The translations under genes and the position numbers were made by a program. Below the pieces are notes generated by a model that made no database searches, was not told the origin of the DNA, and was given only the letters and a program-made list of their open reading frames with translations. This document shows, in pieces, positions 55,216 to 64,000 of a stretch of 64,000 nucleotides of DNA (positions within the stretch are counted from its first letter, which is position 1; each line of letters opens with the position of its first letter). The DNA comes from Crossaster papposus (lineage: Eukaryota > Echinodermata > Asteroidea > Velatida > Solasteridae): contig JBAIAA010000455.1 in assembly GCA_037893245.1 (NCBI GenBank), forward strand, positions 186,001-250,000. The letters run 5' to 3'.

Positions 55216-55219
55216 TGCT

Positions 55220-55370
55220 CAAATTTTGTGAAAAGGTGTTAACATTTTGTGAAACAGTGTGAAAATGGTTTGTAAGTGTGAAAACAGTGTGTGAAAAGGT
55301 GTGACAATTTGGTGAAAACGGTTTTCCACTTGAGAAAAAGTGTGAAAAAAAGTGAAAAGTATTTCCCATT
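55220..55370. repeat. Cryptic GTGTGAAAA simple repeat
   Basis: Irregular repetition of TGTGAAAA and GGTGTGA words over 150 bp, immediately outside the gypsy element. Confidence 0.7.
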
Positions 55371-55412
55371 CTAAGGTTAACTTACATAAAAAAACATAAT
55401 ATGTTTGTATGT

Positions 55413-55572
55413 TAAAGAAGGTTGACAACTTCGGTTAGATAGAGGCTAGTCGAGCTTTATTCTAGATGACACGAGCATGAATAGTTACATGTGAGCAGCC
55501 ATGTTATAAGGTGATGCATTATGGGAAGTAAACATTAGACTTGAGTCAGTCTACTAATGGCATACCGCTACA
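55413..55572 (-). repeat. 3' LTR of the gypsy element
   Basis: On the minus strand it starts TGTAGCGGTATGCC and ends CCTTCTTTA. It contains an AATAAA polyadenylation signal. Confidence 0.95.
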
Positions 55573-55583
55573 TCCTCTCTTCT
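55573..55583 (-). other. Polypurine tract
   Basis: AGAAGAGAGGA on the minus strand directly precedes the 3' LTR, the expected plus-strand primer position. Confidence 0.85.
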
Positions 55584-55934
55584 AAGTTTTGTTATAGAAC
55601 TTGAATAAACAAACAGCTTTGGATAGAAAATGAACGTATTCTGAGTTTATGAATTGGTGTCTGCTGATTTATAGTCCGAGTGCTTCATCGAGTTATTTTA
55701 ACTTAGAACAAATTTTAAAGAAAAACTTTGTATGTAAATGTTATAAAATAAACGATGAATCGTCCTTTCTTTCGAAAACAAATTAAAAAAAACTTTGCCT
55801 AGAGTATGCAAACTGTTTACCAAAAAATATTTAAAAAATCCGGTAGTCAGGGATAGTTCAAAGTTATTAGCGGGAAATCAGGATCAACGGCACAAATCGA
55901 GTGTGGGCAAAGCAATAACAGTTACACAAAACTG

Positions 55935-58900
55935 TCAAGTGTATCTAGGGTTCGGCTTTGAGATGCGACCAGAGCGGGTCATGGCGGGCTGTGGTGTAGG
56001 TGCTTGGGCGATGGCGGGTTGTGGTGGAGGGGCTTGGGCGATGGCGGGTTGTGGTAGAGGTTCCTGCGAAGGCATGTGGAAGTCGGGCAACTGCTGTTGT
56101 TGTGGGAGTGGTTCAGAGACGGGTAAGAGGTGCCTCCGGTTTCGGCGATAAAGCTTGCCTTGGGCATTGACGATGTAGGATCTGGGGTTGCCAGAATGCC
56201 TTTGGACAATGCCAAGCTGATCGTGTCCTTTGGGTGATTGGAGACGAACAACTTGTCCTGGGTTCAGTGGTCGGAGGGGTTTGGCGGATTTGTCGTATGA
56301 AGACTTCTGCTGCTGGAGTCGCTTTCGTAACTGCGCTGTGACGCGTGTGTAGACGGTGGGTTTAAGGAGTGGCGCCGAGGTGGGGATGGTTGTTCGAAGA
56401 CGCCGTGACATGAGACGTTGGGAAGGTGAGCCAAGTTGAGGGTTGGTTGGGACGTTGCGAATGTTTAGCAAATTTCGGTGAAGGTCGGATCCTTCGCGTT
56501 TTGTCTTCCCTAGGAGTAGTTTGGCGCGCTTGACAGAGCTTTCTGCAAGTCCATTGGACTGAGGGTAGTAGGGACTACTTGTTGTATGCTGGAAACCCCA
56601 TGACTGTGCAAACTGTTTGAAGGCGAAGCAATCAAATTGTCGTGCGTTGTCACTGATGACGATGCGGGGAATTCCGTGGATGGAAAATTGTCTCTTGAGT
56701 ACCTCAATGACTGTGGAGGCACAGGTGTTGTCGAGCGAGGCGAAGTCAAACCAGCCAGAGTATGCGTCGCCAAGGGCTAGGTAGTCCATGTCGTTCCAAT
56801 GGAATAGGTCGACACCGATAAGTTCCCAGGGGAGACTGGGTGGTGGGTAGCTTTTCAATGGTTCTTTCTGTTGGTGGGCTTTGGTAGCATTGCAAACTGT
56901 GCATCCAGAGACAGATTGTTCGATATCCATGCACATTGATGGCCAGTAAACTATATCCCTGGCTCTGCGTTTGGTAGCTTCGATACCTGGGTGACCTTCA
57001 TGTAGTAATTTGGTGTATTCCGTACGCAGTAACTTGGGAATGATGGCCTTTTGTCCCTTCAAGATGATGCCACGTTCGAGAGTTAGTTCGTCTCTGAATG
57101 GGAAGTAGGGGCGAGCATCGGGTGGGGCATTGTTGGCGTTTGAAGGCCATCCGCGAGTGATGACATCCGTTAGCTGTTGCATGGCGGGGTCACAGGCGGT
57201 TGCTGCTTTGAGCTGTACAAGTCGTGTATCGGAGATTGGTAGGAGGGTCATGACTTCCAGGTCAAGGTTTTCGGTACCAGTTGTTGACATGGGAGCGCGT
57301 GACAAAGTGTCGGCAATAAAAAGTTCTTTCCCTTTCTTGTACACAAGGGTGATGTTATACTTTTGCAACCGAAGAAGCATGCGTTGAAGCCTGGCAGGGG
57401 CACTGAGCAGAGGCTTTTTGACGATGGTGACCAATGGCTGGTGATCGGTTTCAACGATAATGTCTTTACCATATATGTAGTCATGGAACTTGGTGCAGGC
57501 AAACACAACGGCAAGCAGTTCTTTTTCAATCTGCGCATACCGTTGTTCGGTGTCGGTCATAGTGCGCGAAGCGTATGCGACAGGGTCGCCCTCTTGTAGG
57601 CAGGCTGCACCAAGGCCAAACCTTGATGCATCGCAGGTCACTGTGACGGGCTTCTTGACATCAAAGTACTGGAGTGTCGGTGCATGAGCGATCTTGGCCT
57701 TGATTTCCAAAAATACTGCGTTGTGACAGTCCAACCAGCACCAATGAACGTCATTATGTGTGAGCTCGCGTAGCGGGGCTGCTAAGTCGCTTAGATTCGG
57801 TATGAACTTGGCGAGGTATGTCACCATGCCGAGGAAGCGTTGTAGGGCAGTGACGTCCTGAGGTGGAGGCATGTCGTTAATAGCACTGACTTTGGCTGGA
57901 TCGGGCCTAAGGCCAGTGTCGGTGAAGACGTGACCGACGGATGACACTCTTGTAAGACCAAATCGGCATTTCTGGGGGTTGAGACGCATGTTGATTTTGC
58001 GTATCCGATTAAGGACGGTTTTGAGGTTTTGATCATGTTCCTCTTTGGTACGTCCACCAACTAGAATGTCATCCACGATGATGGAGCATGGCAGATCAGC
58101 AAACAACTGCTCCATGGTTCTCTGGTATACATCAGAGGCAGAACAAATACCATAGGGCATGCGGAGATAACGGTATCTGCCGTGTGGCGTGCTAAATGTA
58201 GTCAGCAATGATGACTGATAATCGAGGGGAATCTGCCAGAAGGAGCATTTGGCATCAAGCACTGAGAAAACAGTGGCACCGTCCATCTGGGCGGCAACTT
58301 CCTCTACTGTTCGCGTAGGGTGGTGTGGGCGCTTTAGGGCTAGGTTAAGGTCACGAGGGTCGATGCATAAGCGAATTTCTTCGGTGTTTTTCTTATGAGT
58401 TGCGACCATAGAGGAAACCCAGTCCGTCGGTTCGGAGACTGGAGTGATCACACCGAGGGTGGTCATGCGCTTGAGTTCGGACTTGACCTTGTCTTGCATC
58501 GCTGCTGGGATGCGCCATGGGGGACGTACAACTGGTGTAGCATTAGGGTCGATGGTCATGGTGTAGGTGACAGGTAGTGACCCGAGGGAGCCGTCGAACA
58601 GGTCTTTGTAATCTTTGAAGATCTGTGTCGATGTTGTGTCAGTTGAGACGTGGTAGACCATGTTATTGACAGACAACAGGCCTAGGCGGAGGCAATCAGT
58701 CAATCCGAGTATAGCTTTCACTTGGGCATCAACAACGTGAAAGTCGATCATGTAATCAGTCTGTGATGATTCAATGCGGCATGGCAGTGTAGCTAGTCCA
58801 TCTGTGTGGAGCTCGTTCCCTCCATAAGCTATGAGCGTGGTTGTCTTAGAACTGTCAATAGACTTAGGTGGTGCGATGACATTGTAGAGCTTCATGGGTA

Positions 58901-59882
58901 GGACATTACAACGTGCACCTGTGTCAAGTTGGATGGGAACATGTGTGCCATTCACCATAAGTGTAGCGTGGATGTCATGCTTCGAGTTTAGGTTGGTTCG
59001 GTCTAGGGCTCGAATGTGGAAAAGTTCTTGCTCATCCACAATAGAGTCGTCCTCCTCTGAGTAGGAGTCGGTGTTGACGCTATGTATGCGGCGGCTGCTC
59101 CGGCAGTAATCACCGTAGTGATTCTTTTTGTTGCACTTGTGACAAGTTTTGCCATAGGCCGGACATTCAAACCTCTTGTGAAAAGTACCACAATTTCCAC
59201 AAGGTTTTCTGGGCTGTTGTTGCTGTGTTGATCTACGGCTTGCGGGTTGTTGCCATTGGTTGGGCTTACTGGGCTTTGAGCGTTGGGCCTGTTTCTTTTT
59301 GAAAGCATTGATGCTGGAACTTGAATCTGCATTGGCGCTTGAACTGGTAGACGCTGTCAGCATTTTAGCCTGGTCACCTGCGAGCTGCATTGATTGTGCA
59401 AGTTCCACTGTGCGCTTGAGGTCGAGTTTGTCCTCTGGTTGGGCAAGCAGGGATTTCTGGATCCGTTCATCCTGCACACCACAAACAAGCCGGTCTCTCA
59501 GCATCTCGTTGAGATTTTGTCCGTAGTTACAGTCACTTGCAAGTGCACGCAGTGCTGCTAAATATTCAGCAATTGACTCACCAGACCGTCGGTATCGGCT
59601 GTTGAACTGAAAACGGGCGATGATGCTGGACTTTGTAGGCTTGAAATGCTTCTCTAGTTTATCCACTAGCTCTTGGTATGTAGCTTCGTTGGGTTTCTTT
59701 GGGGCGAGTAGATCGCTGATCAGCTTATATGTTTGTGAACCAACGACGGAGTTAAGTATGGCCCGTTTGCGTGTTGCATCACTGATGTTGTTCGCCGTGA
59801 AATATTCACCAAGACGATCGGTGTACATTAGCCATGTCTCTTTCTTGTTGAAAAATTCACCAATAGAGCCGAAAGTGGCCAT
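55935..59882 (-). CDS. Gag-Pol polyprotein of gypsy retrotransposon (1315 aa)
   Basis: Uninterrupted ORF encoding capsid-forming Gag and all replication enzymes. Gag spans residues 1 to about 225 with a retrotransposon-gag core (KHFKPTKSSIIARFQFNSR). Two zinc knuckles follow (CGNC...FEC 228-240, CHKCNKKNHYGDYC 247-260). The protease has LDTGA near 319-323. The RT runs about 455-640 with LRMPYGICSA and catalytic VDDI at 603-606. RNase H has DAS at 751, Glu in QIEKELLAV and Asp in ETDHQPL. The integrase has a HHCC finger (H961, H964, C994, C997) and D1025, D1078, E1114 with D-35-E spacing. The tail has PQPAIAQAP repeats. All visible catalytic residues are present. The start is the only ATG between the leader and Gag. 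No frameshift separates gag and pol, so one translation product needs protease cleavage. No envelope gene. Confidence 0.97.
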   Translation of the reverse strand: MATFGSIGEFFNKKETWLMYTDRLGEYFTANNISDATRKRAILNSVVGSQTYKLISDLLAPKKPNEATYQELVDKLEKHFKPTKSSIIARFQFNSRYRRSGESIAEYLAALRALASDCNYGQNLNEMLRDRLVCGVQDERIQKSLLAQPEDKLDLKRTVELAQSMQLAGDQAKMLTASTSSSANADSSSSINAFKKKQAQRSKPSKPNQWQQPASRRSTQQQQPRKPCGNCGTFHKRFECPAYGKTCHKCNKKNHYGDYCRSSRRIHSVNTDSYSEEDDSIVDEQELFHIRALDRTNLNSKHDIHATLMVNGTHVPIQLDTGARCNVLPMKLYNVIAPPKSIDSSKTTTLIAYGGNELHTDGLATLPCRIESSQTDYMIDFHVVDAQVKAILGLTDCLRLGLLSVNNMVYHVSTDTTSTQIFKDYKDLFDGSLGSLPVTYTMTIDPNATPVVRPPWRIPAAMQDKVKSELKRMTTLGVITPVSEPTDWVSSMVATHKKNTEEIRLCIDPRDLNLALKRPHHPTRTVEEVAAQMDGATVFSVLDAKCSFWQIPLDYQSSLLTTFSTPHGRYRYLRMPYGICSASDVYQRTMEQLFADLPCSIIVDDILVGGRTKEEHDQNLKTVLNRIRKINMRLNPQKCRFGLTRVSSVGHVFTDTGLRPDPAKVSAINDMPPPQDVTALQRFLGMVTYLAKFIPNLSDLAAPLRELTHNDVHWCWLDCHNAVFLEIKAKIAHAPTLQYFDVKKPVTVTCDASRFGLGAACLQEGDPVAYASRTMTDTEQRYAQIEKELLAVVFACTKFHDYIYGKDIIVETDHQPLVTIVKKPLLSAPARLQRMLLRLQKYNITLVYKKGKELFIADTLSRAPMSTTGTENLDLEVMTLLPISDTRLVQLKAATACDPAMQQLTDVITRGWPSNANNAPPDARPYFPFRDELTLERGIILKGQKAIIPKLLRTEYTKLLHEGHPGIEATKRRARDIVYWPSMCMDIEQSVSGCTVCNATKAHQQKEPLKSYPPPSLPWELIGVDLFHWNDMDYLALGDAYSGWFDFASLDNTCASTVIEVLKRQFSIHGIPRIVISDNARQFDCFAFKQFAQSWGFQHTTSSPYYPQSNGLAESSVKRAKLLLGKTKREGSDLHRNLLNIRNVPTNPQLGSPSQRLMSRRLRTTIPTSAPLLKPTVYTRVTAQLRKRLQQQKSSYDKSAKPLRPLNPGQVVRLQSPKGHDQLGIVQRHSGNPRSYIVNAQGKLYRRNRRHLLPVSEPLPQQQQLPDFHMPSQEPLPQPAIAQAPPPQPAIAQAPTPQPAMTRSGRISKPNPRYT

Positions 59883-59901
59883 GATGAATTAAGAAATAGT
59901 T

Positions 59902-59920
59902 CCTGTACTTACTGACACCA
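59902..59920 (-). other. Primer-binding site
   Basis: Directly after the 5' LTR the minus strand reads TGGTGTCAGTAAGTACAGG. The TGGTGTCAG start complements the 3' end of tRNAs ending in CTGACACCA, as in some Leu tRNAs; the rest matches less well, so the tRNA identity is tentative. Confidence 0.8.
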
Positions 59921-60080
59921 TAAAGAAGGTTGACAACTTCGGTTAGATAGAGGCTAGTCGAGCTTTATTCTAGATGACACGAGCATGAATAGTTACATGT
60001 GAGCAGCCATGTTATAAGGTGATGCATTATGGGAAGTAAACATTAGACTTGAGTCAGTCTACTAATGGCATACCGCTACA
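59921..60080 (-). repeat. 5' LTR of the gypsy element
   Basis: Identical by eye to 55413-55572. It would hold the promoter for the element. Its outer end is TGTAGCGG at 60080. Confidence 0.95.
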
Positions 60081-60347
60081 TATGTCAATTGTCTTTATAA
60101 AGGATGAGTGTGTAAAAGAATGTAAACTTTCATCCACCTGCCTGCTACTCTAAAACATTTTGAAACCCCTGAGAAATATATTTAAGGTTGATGGATCTTA
60201 AGAAAAACCAACATTATCGGCGTTCGTTGCAACAGCCGCTGGCCAACTCCAGCCGTACTGCATTCGCTATGTGTGGACCGCGGGCAGCATGTGCTAGTGT
60301 AGAAATGCCACAGGAACACACAACGTTAATGCTATATCATGCTAAGT

Positions 60348-60483
60348 GCGTTCGTTTAGCTCACCCGAGTGAGGATCGTGATGGCCCGGGTTTGAGCGTT
60401 CATTTTCATAGCACGGCTTGCGCGGCTAATCTGACTGCCTTTACTCATACCCGTATCGACTCAGGTGAGTTAAACGAACGCAC
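60348..60483. mobile_element. Small TIR element (GCGTTCGTTTAGCTCACC ends)
   Basis: GCGTTCGTTTAGCTCACCCG at the left, complement with two mismatches at the right, 136 bp. A one-ended inverted relative lies at 55111-55215, so family members sit on both sides of the gypsy insertion. Confidence 0.75.
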
Positions 60484-62537
60484 CAGCTATATGTCGGCCG
60501 TGGTATCGCGCGCCGCGGGAACAAGTCTAGCATTTCTGTATGCAGGATATGTAGTGCTTTCGTTCACTGCGGAGCTTGCATGCCGATCGCACCGGCGAAA
60601 AAAACATCGGTTAACCCTTCTGAAAATAGATACATATGTAGCGATTGTTAGTAAGCAAACAAGCAAATACAGATGACAGAAATGTTGCAAGCATTTTTGA
60701 TTGAAGAAGCGTTTTTGAGAAGACAGAAAAGACATAGATTTTGTGTCTACATGTAACTTGCCGATAACACGGTGACAATTTGTAACAAACGTTTTTTTGT
60801 TTTCTGAAGACAGAAAAGACTATGTTGTTTCTACCCGGTAACTTGCTGATTAAAACGGGGACAATCCTGCGACTTTAGAAACGCTATAGTATAGCAAAGG
60901 TTTCGTTAACAGCAATTTGAGTTAATTTATACATTTTCACGAAGATTTATATATTTTGGGTATTATGTATTCATTTTACTTTCATGCCAAAATAAATATC
61001 TTTGCCGACTCTACGTACGGCCAATTTTGTTTACGGTCGATTGGGTATTACCGGAAACACTATACATGTATTATTTGTTTGGGCGGATGTAAATTGCTAC
61101 AGTAGATGTGTCTTAAACATGCAAGTCAATATGACAAAATGCTGTGTTGCCCCTGATCTTCCTTTAGTTGCCATCAGTTCATCAAGTACCAGTACATTCA
61201 GGAATGTAGCACAGCCAGCAAGAAAAACCTTCCTTGCTACCAACTTGAATGCTACCCAATGTGTGAGTATAAATGCTTTTTACTTTGCACTACAGTGGAA
61301 TGCTGCGAAACTAATACATGCTATACCGAACATTTGGCTAGATCACCACCTTTTGCTCACAGCTAAAGCCAAAAACCTGTATACAGTATGCCAGCGTTGT
61401 AGTCATACACTCCACGAGTACGAGTATGAATACTTTGGCATGAGTAGAGTAGGAGTACGAGTACAAGGTTATTTGTTTACACGAGTACAAGTACTTTCTA
61501 GTACATGTAGAGCAAATTTCAATATTGTTTCGATGAACAAAGAGCTGTCCTTACAGCAAACCTGGAGGGCGCCCTCTTGTGAATAGACATTGACTTTACA
61601 CATGTTTTTCGGCCATGTTTACAACGTTCGTTTTATTGCTAAAAGTATAACCGAATTTTCTACCGTTTAAAACCTTGTTTTGTGTCAGTTAACTGAAGCC
61701 TGTGAAACCTAGAGTCTTGCCACAGAAGTGAGTATTTGTTAAGTTACATTTAAGGTGAAAATAGCTTTGTTTAGAAGGTCAGACTTTCCGTACTTTTTGC
61801 CACGTTTACAGATTAAAGGTGACTGCATTTATCGAGCTACATGTGTTTACATGTACACGTACACGTACTAGCATGATACGGTTTGAGAAGTTAATTAGTG
61901 AGAACATTTCAGATTTGTCTAACAAAGTATCAGATTAATATAGGATGATAGGTAGTTGCATTTACTGGGTTATTTTCTAGATATTTTTGTAGTTTTTTAT
62001 TTTAAAGGTGACATGTACTTTTGCAAGCATGCTTAAGGATTTTCTGTTTATTTGTTTGTTTCAGTTCGAATAACTAAGATTAAAGAGGACAACACAACCG
62101 GAATTTACAACAGTTAATCATCAGGTGTTGTGTCTCTACGTCTCTATACGAATTGCAAGATTTCTAGTCCGTAAATTGGTTTTACGCTTCGACGATCCAA
62201 ATATTTTAACAGGTTTTCAAATGCTTTTAGCTGTCAAAGTACTTTTATACACTTGTACAAGTTTCCCAAACAGTAGGAAACTTGATTGTTTCCAGGGTGT
62301 ACATACAATAGCTCTTTTTTTCTTTTTTCTCATGTGTGGTAACATTTTCAAGAGTACAAGTACTTATCATCAGTATGAGTACATGTACATTTATCATGAG
62401 TACTACAACACTGCTGTATGCCATGTACATGCTATGAAGTTCAGCTGCTCCGATTCCTTACCACATGTGTATTATAAAAAGCAAAAGCCATTTGGATTTA
62501 ATTTGCGACACCATTTTTGTCCATTGTGTAATTGTAA
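60484..62537. other. Noncoding stretch, probably 5' intron or flank of the Cys-rich gene
   Basis: The 194-codon ORF at 61002-61586 has no family resemblance and includes a GAGTAC simple repeat. A splice-donor-like GTGAGT lies at 61261. A GAAGACAGAAAAGAC word occurs twice (60718, 60808). No exon could be supported. Confidence 0.4.
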
Positions 62538-63175
62538 GCTATAGCCAAGTAATTCAGAAGCAGCTGCTTCCATTGGGGCATGTACACTTGTAAGCCATAA
62601 CCAAGTAATTAAGAAGCAGCTGCTTCCATTGGGGCATGTACATTTGTAAGCCATAACCAAGTAATTAAGAAGCAGCTGCTTCCATTGGGGCATGTGTAAT
62701 TGTAAGCCATAACCAAGTAATTCAGACAGCCGCTTCCATTGGGGCATGTGTAATTGTAAGCCATATCCAAGTAATTCAGAAGCAGCCGCTTCCATTGGGG
62801 CATGTGCACTTGTAAGCCATAACCAAGTAATTAAGAAGCAGCTGCTTCCATTGGGGCATGTGTAATTGTAAGCCATAACCAAGTAATTCAGACAGCCGCT
62901 TCCAATGCAGCATGTGCACTTGTAAGCCATAACCAAGTAATTAGGAAGCTCTGCTTCCATTGGGGCATGTGTAATTGTAAGCCATAACCTAAACATTCAG
63001 AAGCAGCCACTTCCATTGGGGCATGTGTAATTGTAAGCTATTGCCATGCAATTCAGATGAGGCCGCAGCTGCTTCACTTCGGGCATGTGTAATTAAAGCC
63101 ATATCCAAGTAATTTAGAAGCAGCCGCTTCCATTGAGGCATGTGTGCCAAATGTAAGCCATAGTCAAGTAATTTG
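62538..63175. repeat. Intronic minisatellite, about 11 copies of 56 bp
   Basis: Unit AAGCCATAACCAAGTAATT, then (A/C)AGAAGCAGC(T/C)GCTTCCATT, then GGGGCATGTGTAATTGT. Some units have deletions. It ends 35 bp before the exon at 63211. Minus-strand ORFs across it are periodicity artefacts. Confidence 0.93.
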
Positions 63176-63210
63176 GACACAGCCTTACTGTATGACCGTC
63201 TCTCCCCCAG

Positions 63211-64000
63211 GATATTACTGCATCCCCGAGCTGGTCGTGGAAGGTGACGGCTCCACAACCTACCACTGCTGCCCGCTGGGGTTCGTCTGTCCCAATGGCA
63301 CTGGGCACAACCACCAGCCCTGCCCGGCCGGCACCTACGGGCAATCAGACGGCCTTGCTGAGGCCGCAGAGTGCACACCCTGCGATGCCGGCATGTACTG
63401 CCAAGGCGTGAACCTGACAGCGCCCTCGGCACAGTGCGACGCGGGCTACTACTATGTGTCCGGGGTAGACAAGTCGGATCCGGTCATGCTAGGCGGGGAC
63501 CAGTGCCCGGCAGGGACCTTGCATCCCATCATCGGCAATGTGTGCCCGAAGGGTCACTTCTGCCTACAGGGATCTCAATATCTAACTGGTAAGCAGAGAA
63601 AAAACTTTTCTGATTTTAATCGGAAATCAAACTTTTTTAAATTAATTCTAAACATTTGGATTTTCCTTATGATTTAATTGCCCTGCCAAATCTGATATTT
63701 AACCAAAAATTGAAGGAAATGCTTGGATTTTCCCCAGGAGTTTTTCGGACTTTATCGAGCAAGAAAGGAAGTCAACTTGTTTATTAACGAGCAAGATACA
63801 CCAACTTTAAATAGCCTGTAGCCTGTCTTCAGAACAGATAAAGGAATTCAAAATATTTTATCCTGCGTTTCTTTCTCCCGAGGTTGCGAGGCCGGCACCT
63901 ACCAGGACCAAGTCCAGCAGTCCTCCTGCCTCCCTTGCCCACAGAGCTACTACTGATACCTCAACACCACCAACTACACCTCCAACGACTGCCCGACGGG
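63211..64000 (+). CDS. Cysteine-rich extracellular repeat protein (ephrin-receptor/TNFR-like Cys repeats), partial
   Basis: Two exons. Exon 63211-63588 (378 bp) follows acceptor TCTCCCCCAG and ends before donor GTAAGC. It encodes GYYCIPELVVEG, HCCPLGFVCPNGTG, CPAGTYGQ, CTPCDAGMYC and CPAGTLHPIIGNVCPKGHFC. The next exon starts at 63883 after CCCGAG and gives GCEAGTYQDQ, SCLPCPQSYY, a stop codon TGA (63954-63956), then YLNTTNYTSNDCPTG. Both introns are phase 1, typical of shuffled extracellular modules. Spaced Cys with CPAGTY words resemble GCC2/GCC3 ephrin-receptor-like repeats in large secreted or membrane proteins. TGA replaces the codon where the repeat predicts Cys. Upstream exons and the rest of the gene lie outside the recognised sequence; a nonsense allele, error or pseudogene is possible. 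Confidence 0.8.

Larger units (their letters stand above)
55413..60080 (-). mobile_element. Complete Ty3/gypsy LTR retrotransposon, probably young
   Basis: Two 160-bp LTRs that I read as identical base for base bracket a single Gag-Pol ORF. A perfect 5-bp target duplication TATGT lies outside (55408-55412, 60081-60085). Primer-binding and polypurine sites abut the LTRs as expected. Total 4668 bp, minus strand. Short LTRs, a 38-nt leader and one fused ORF recall the Mag/SURL lineage; this clade call is inference. Identical LTRs mean little time since insertion. Confidence 0.96.

Noticed and set aside
61002..61586. 194-codon plus-strand ORF
   Set aside because: No domain, unusual composition and an internal GAGTAC simple repeat; likely chance.
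62472..63432. Minus-strand ORFs of 147-174 codons
   Set aside because: They follow the 56-bp minisatellite and then run antisense through the Cys-rich exon, whose plus-strand splice sites and phases fit.

Overview
The window looks like a piece of a marine invertebrate deuterostome genome, most likely an echinoderm. The reasons are AT-rich DNA with GT-AG introns, many TAGGCCTA palindromes, TACATGTAC runs, long poly-G/poly-C tracts, and dense decayed transposons of animal families (BEL/Pao, Mag-like gypsy, jockey-like LINEs, Harbinger, hAT, tRNA-derived SINEs). The echinoderm assignment is an inference from composition and repeat style; no host gene here fixes the species.

Layout. 0-5.5 kb: a minus-strand LINE reverse transcriptase remnant, a decayed plus-strand BEL/Pao pol with a poly-G block inside its RT, then a degraded satellite broken by a SINE and a MITE. 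6.4-7.1 kb: a hAT-type MITE with an 8-bp target duplication. 7.9-10.7 kb: a HECT-domain (G2E3-like) gene whose catalytic C-lobe is cut off by a GC-rich Harbinger-type MITE. 10.7-14.2 kb: AT-rich noncoding DNA. 14.5-23.2 kb: an 8.7-kb Harbinger element with a two-exon transposase pseudogene. Its intron received a 3.8-kb TTAA-flanked foldback element, which carries a tRNA-like sequence and a further 775-bp MITE; a 51-bp minisatellite lies near the 3' end. 23-32 kb: small TIR elements, a 41-bp minisatellite, a foldback MULE-like MITE, LINE and SINE scraps. 32.9-37.3 kb: a long-TIR element with YY1-like motifs, filled by a LINE pseudogene and a short-motif array. 37.7-38.4 kb: nested GGGCCC MITEs. 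39.4-43.1 kb: a foldback complex built on a palindrome-dense CGATCG minisatellite. 44-55 kb: a GTTTCAGACATT motif cluster, several MITEs, a second tRNA-like copy, direct-repeat nuclear-receptor-like motifs, a SET-domain fragment and a MULE-like element with a 9-bp target duplication. 55.4-60.1 kb: an apparently intact gypsy retrotransposon with identical LTRs. 62.5-64 kb: an intronic minisatellite and two exons of a cysteine-rich secreted or membrane protein that runs off the window.

There are no operons or cooperating host genes. The region is best read as a nested stack of mobile elements from which relative insertion order can be deduced. The only coding units that look functional are the 1315-residue gypsy Gag-Pol and, possibly, the terminal cysteine-rich gene. 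Several frame breaks in otherwise good domains are single extra bases in homopolymers, so assembly error competes with real decay as an explanation.
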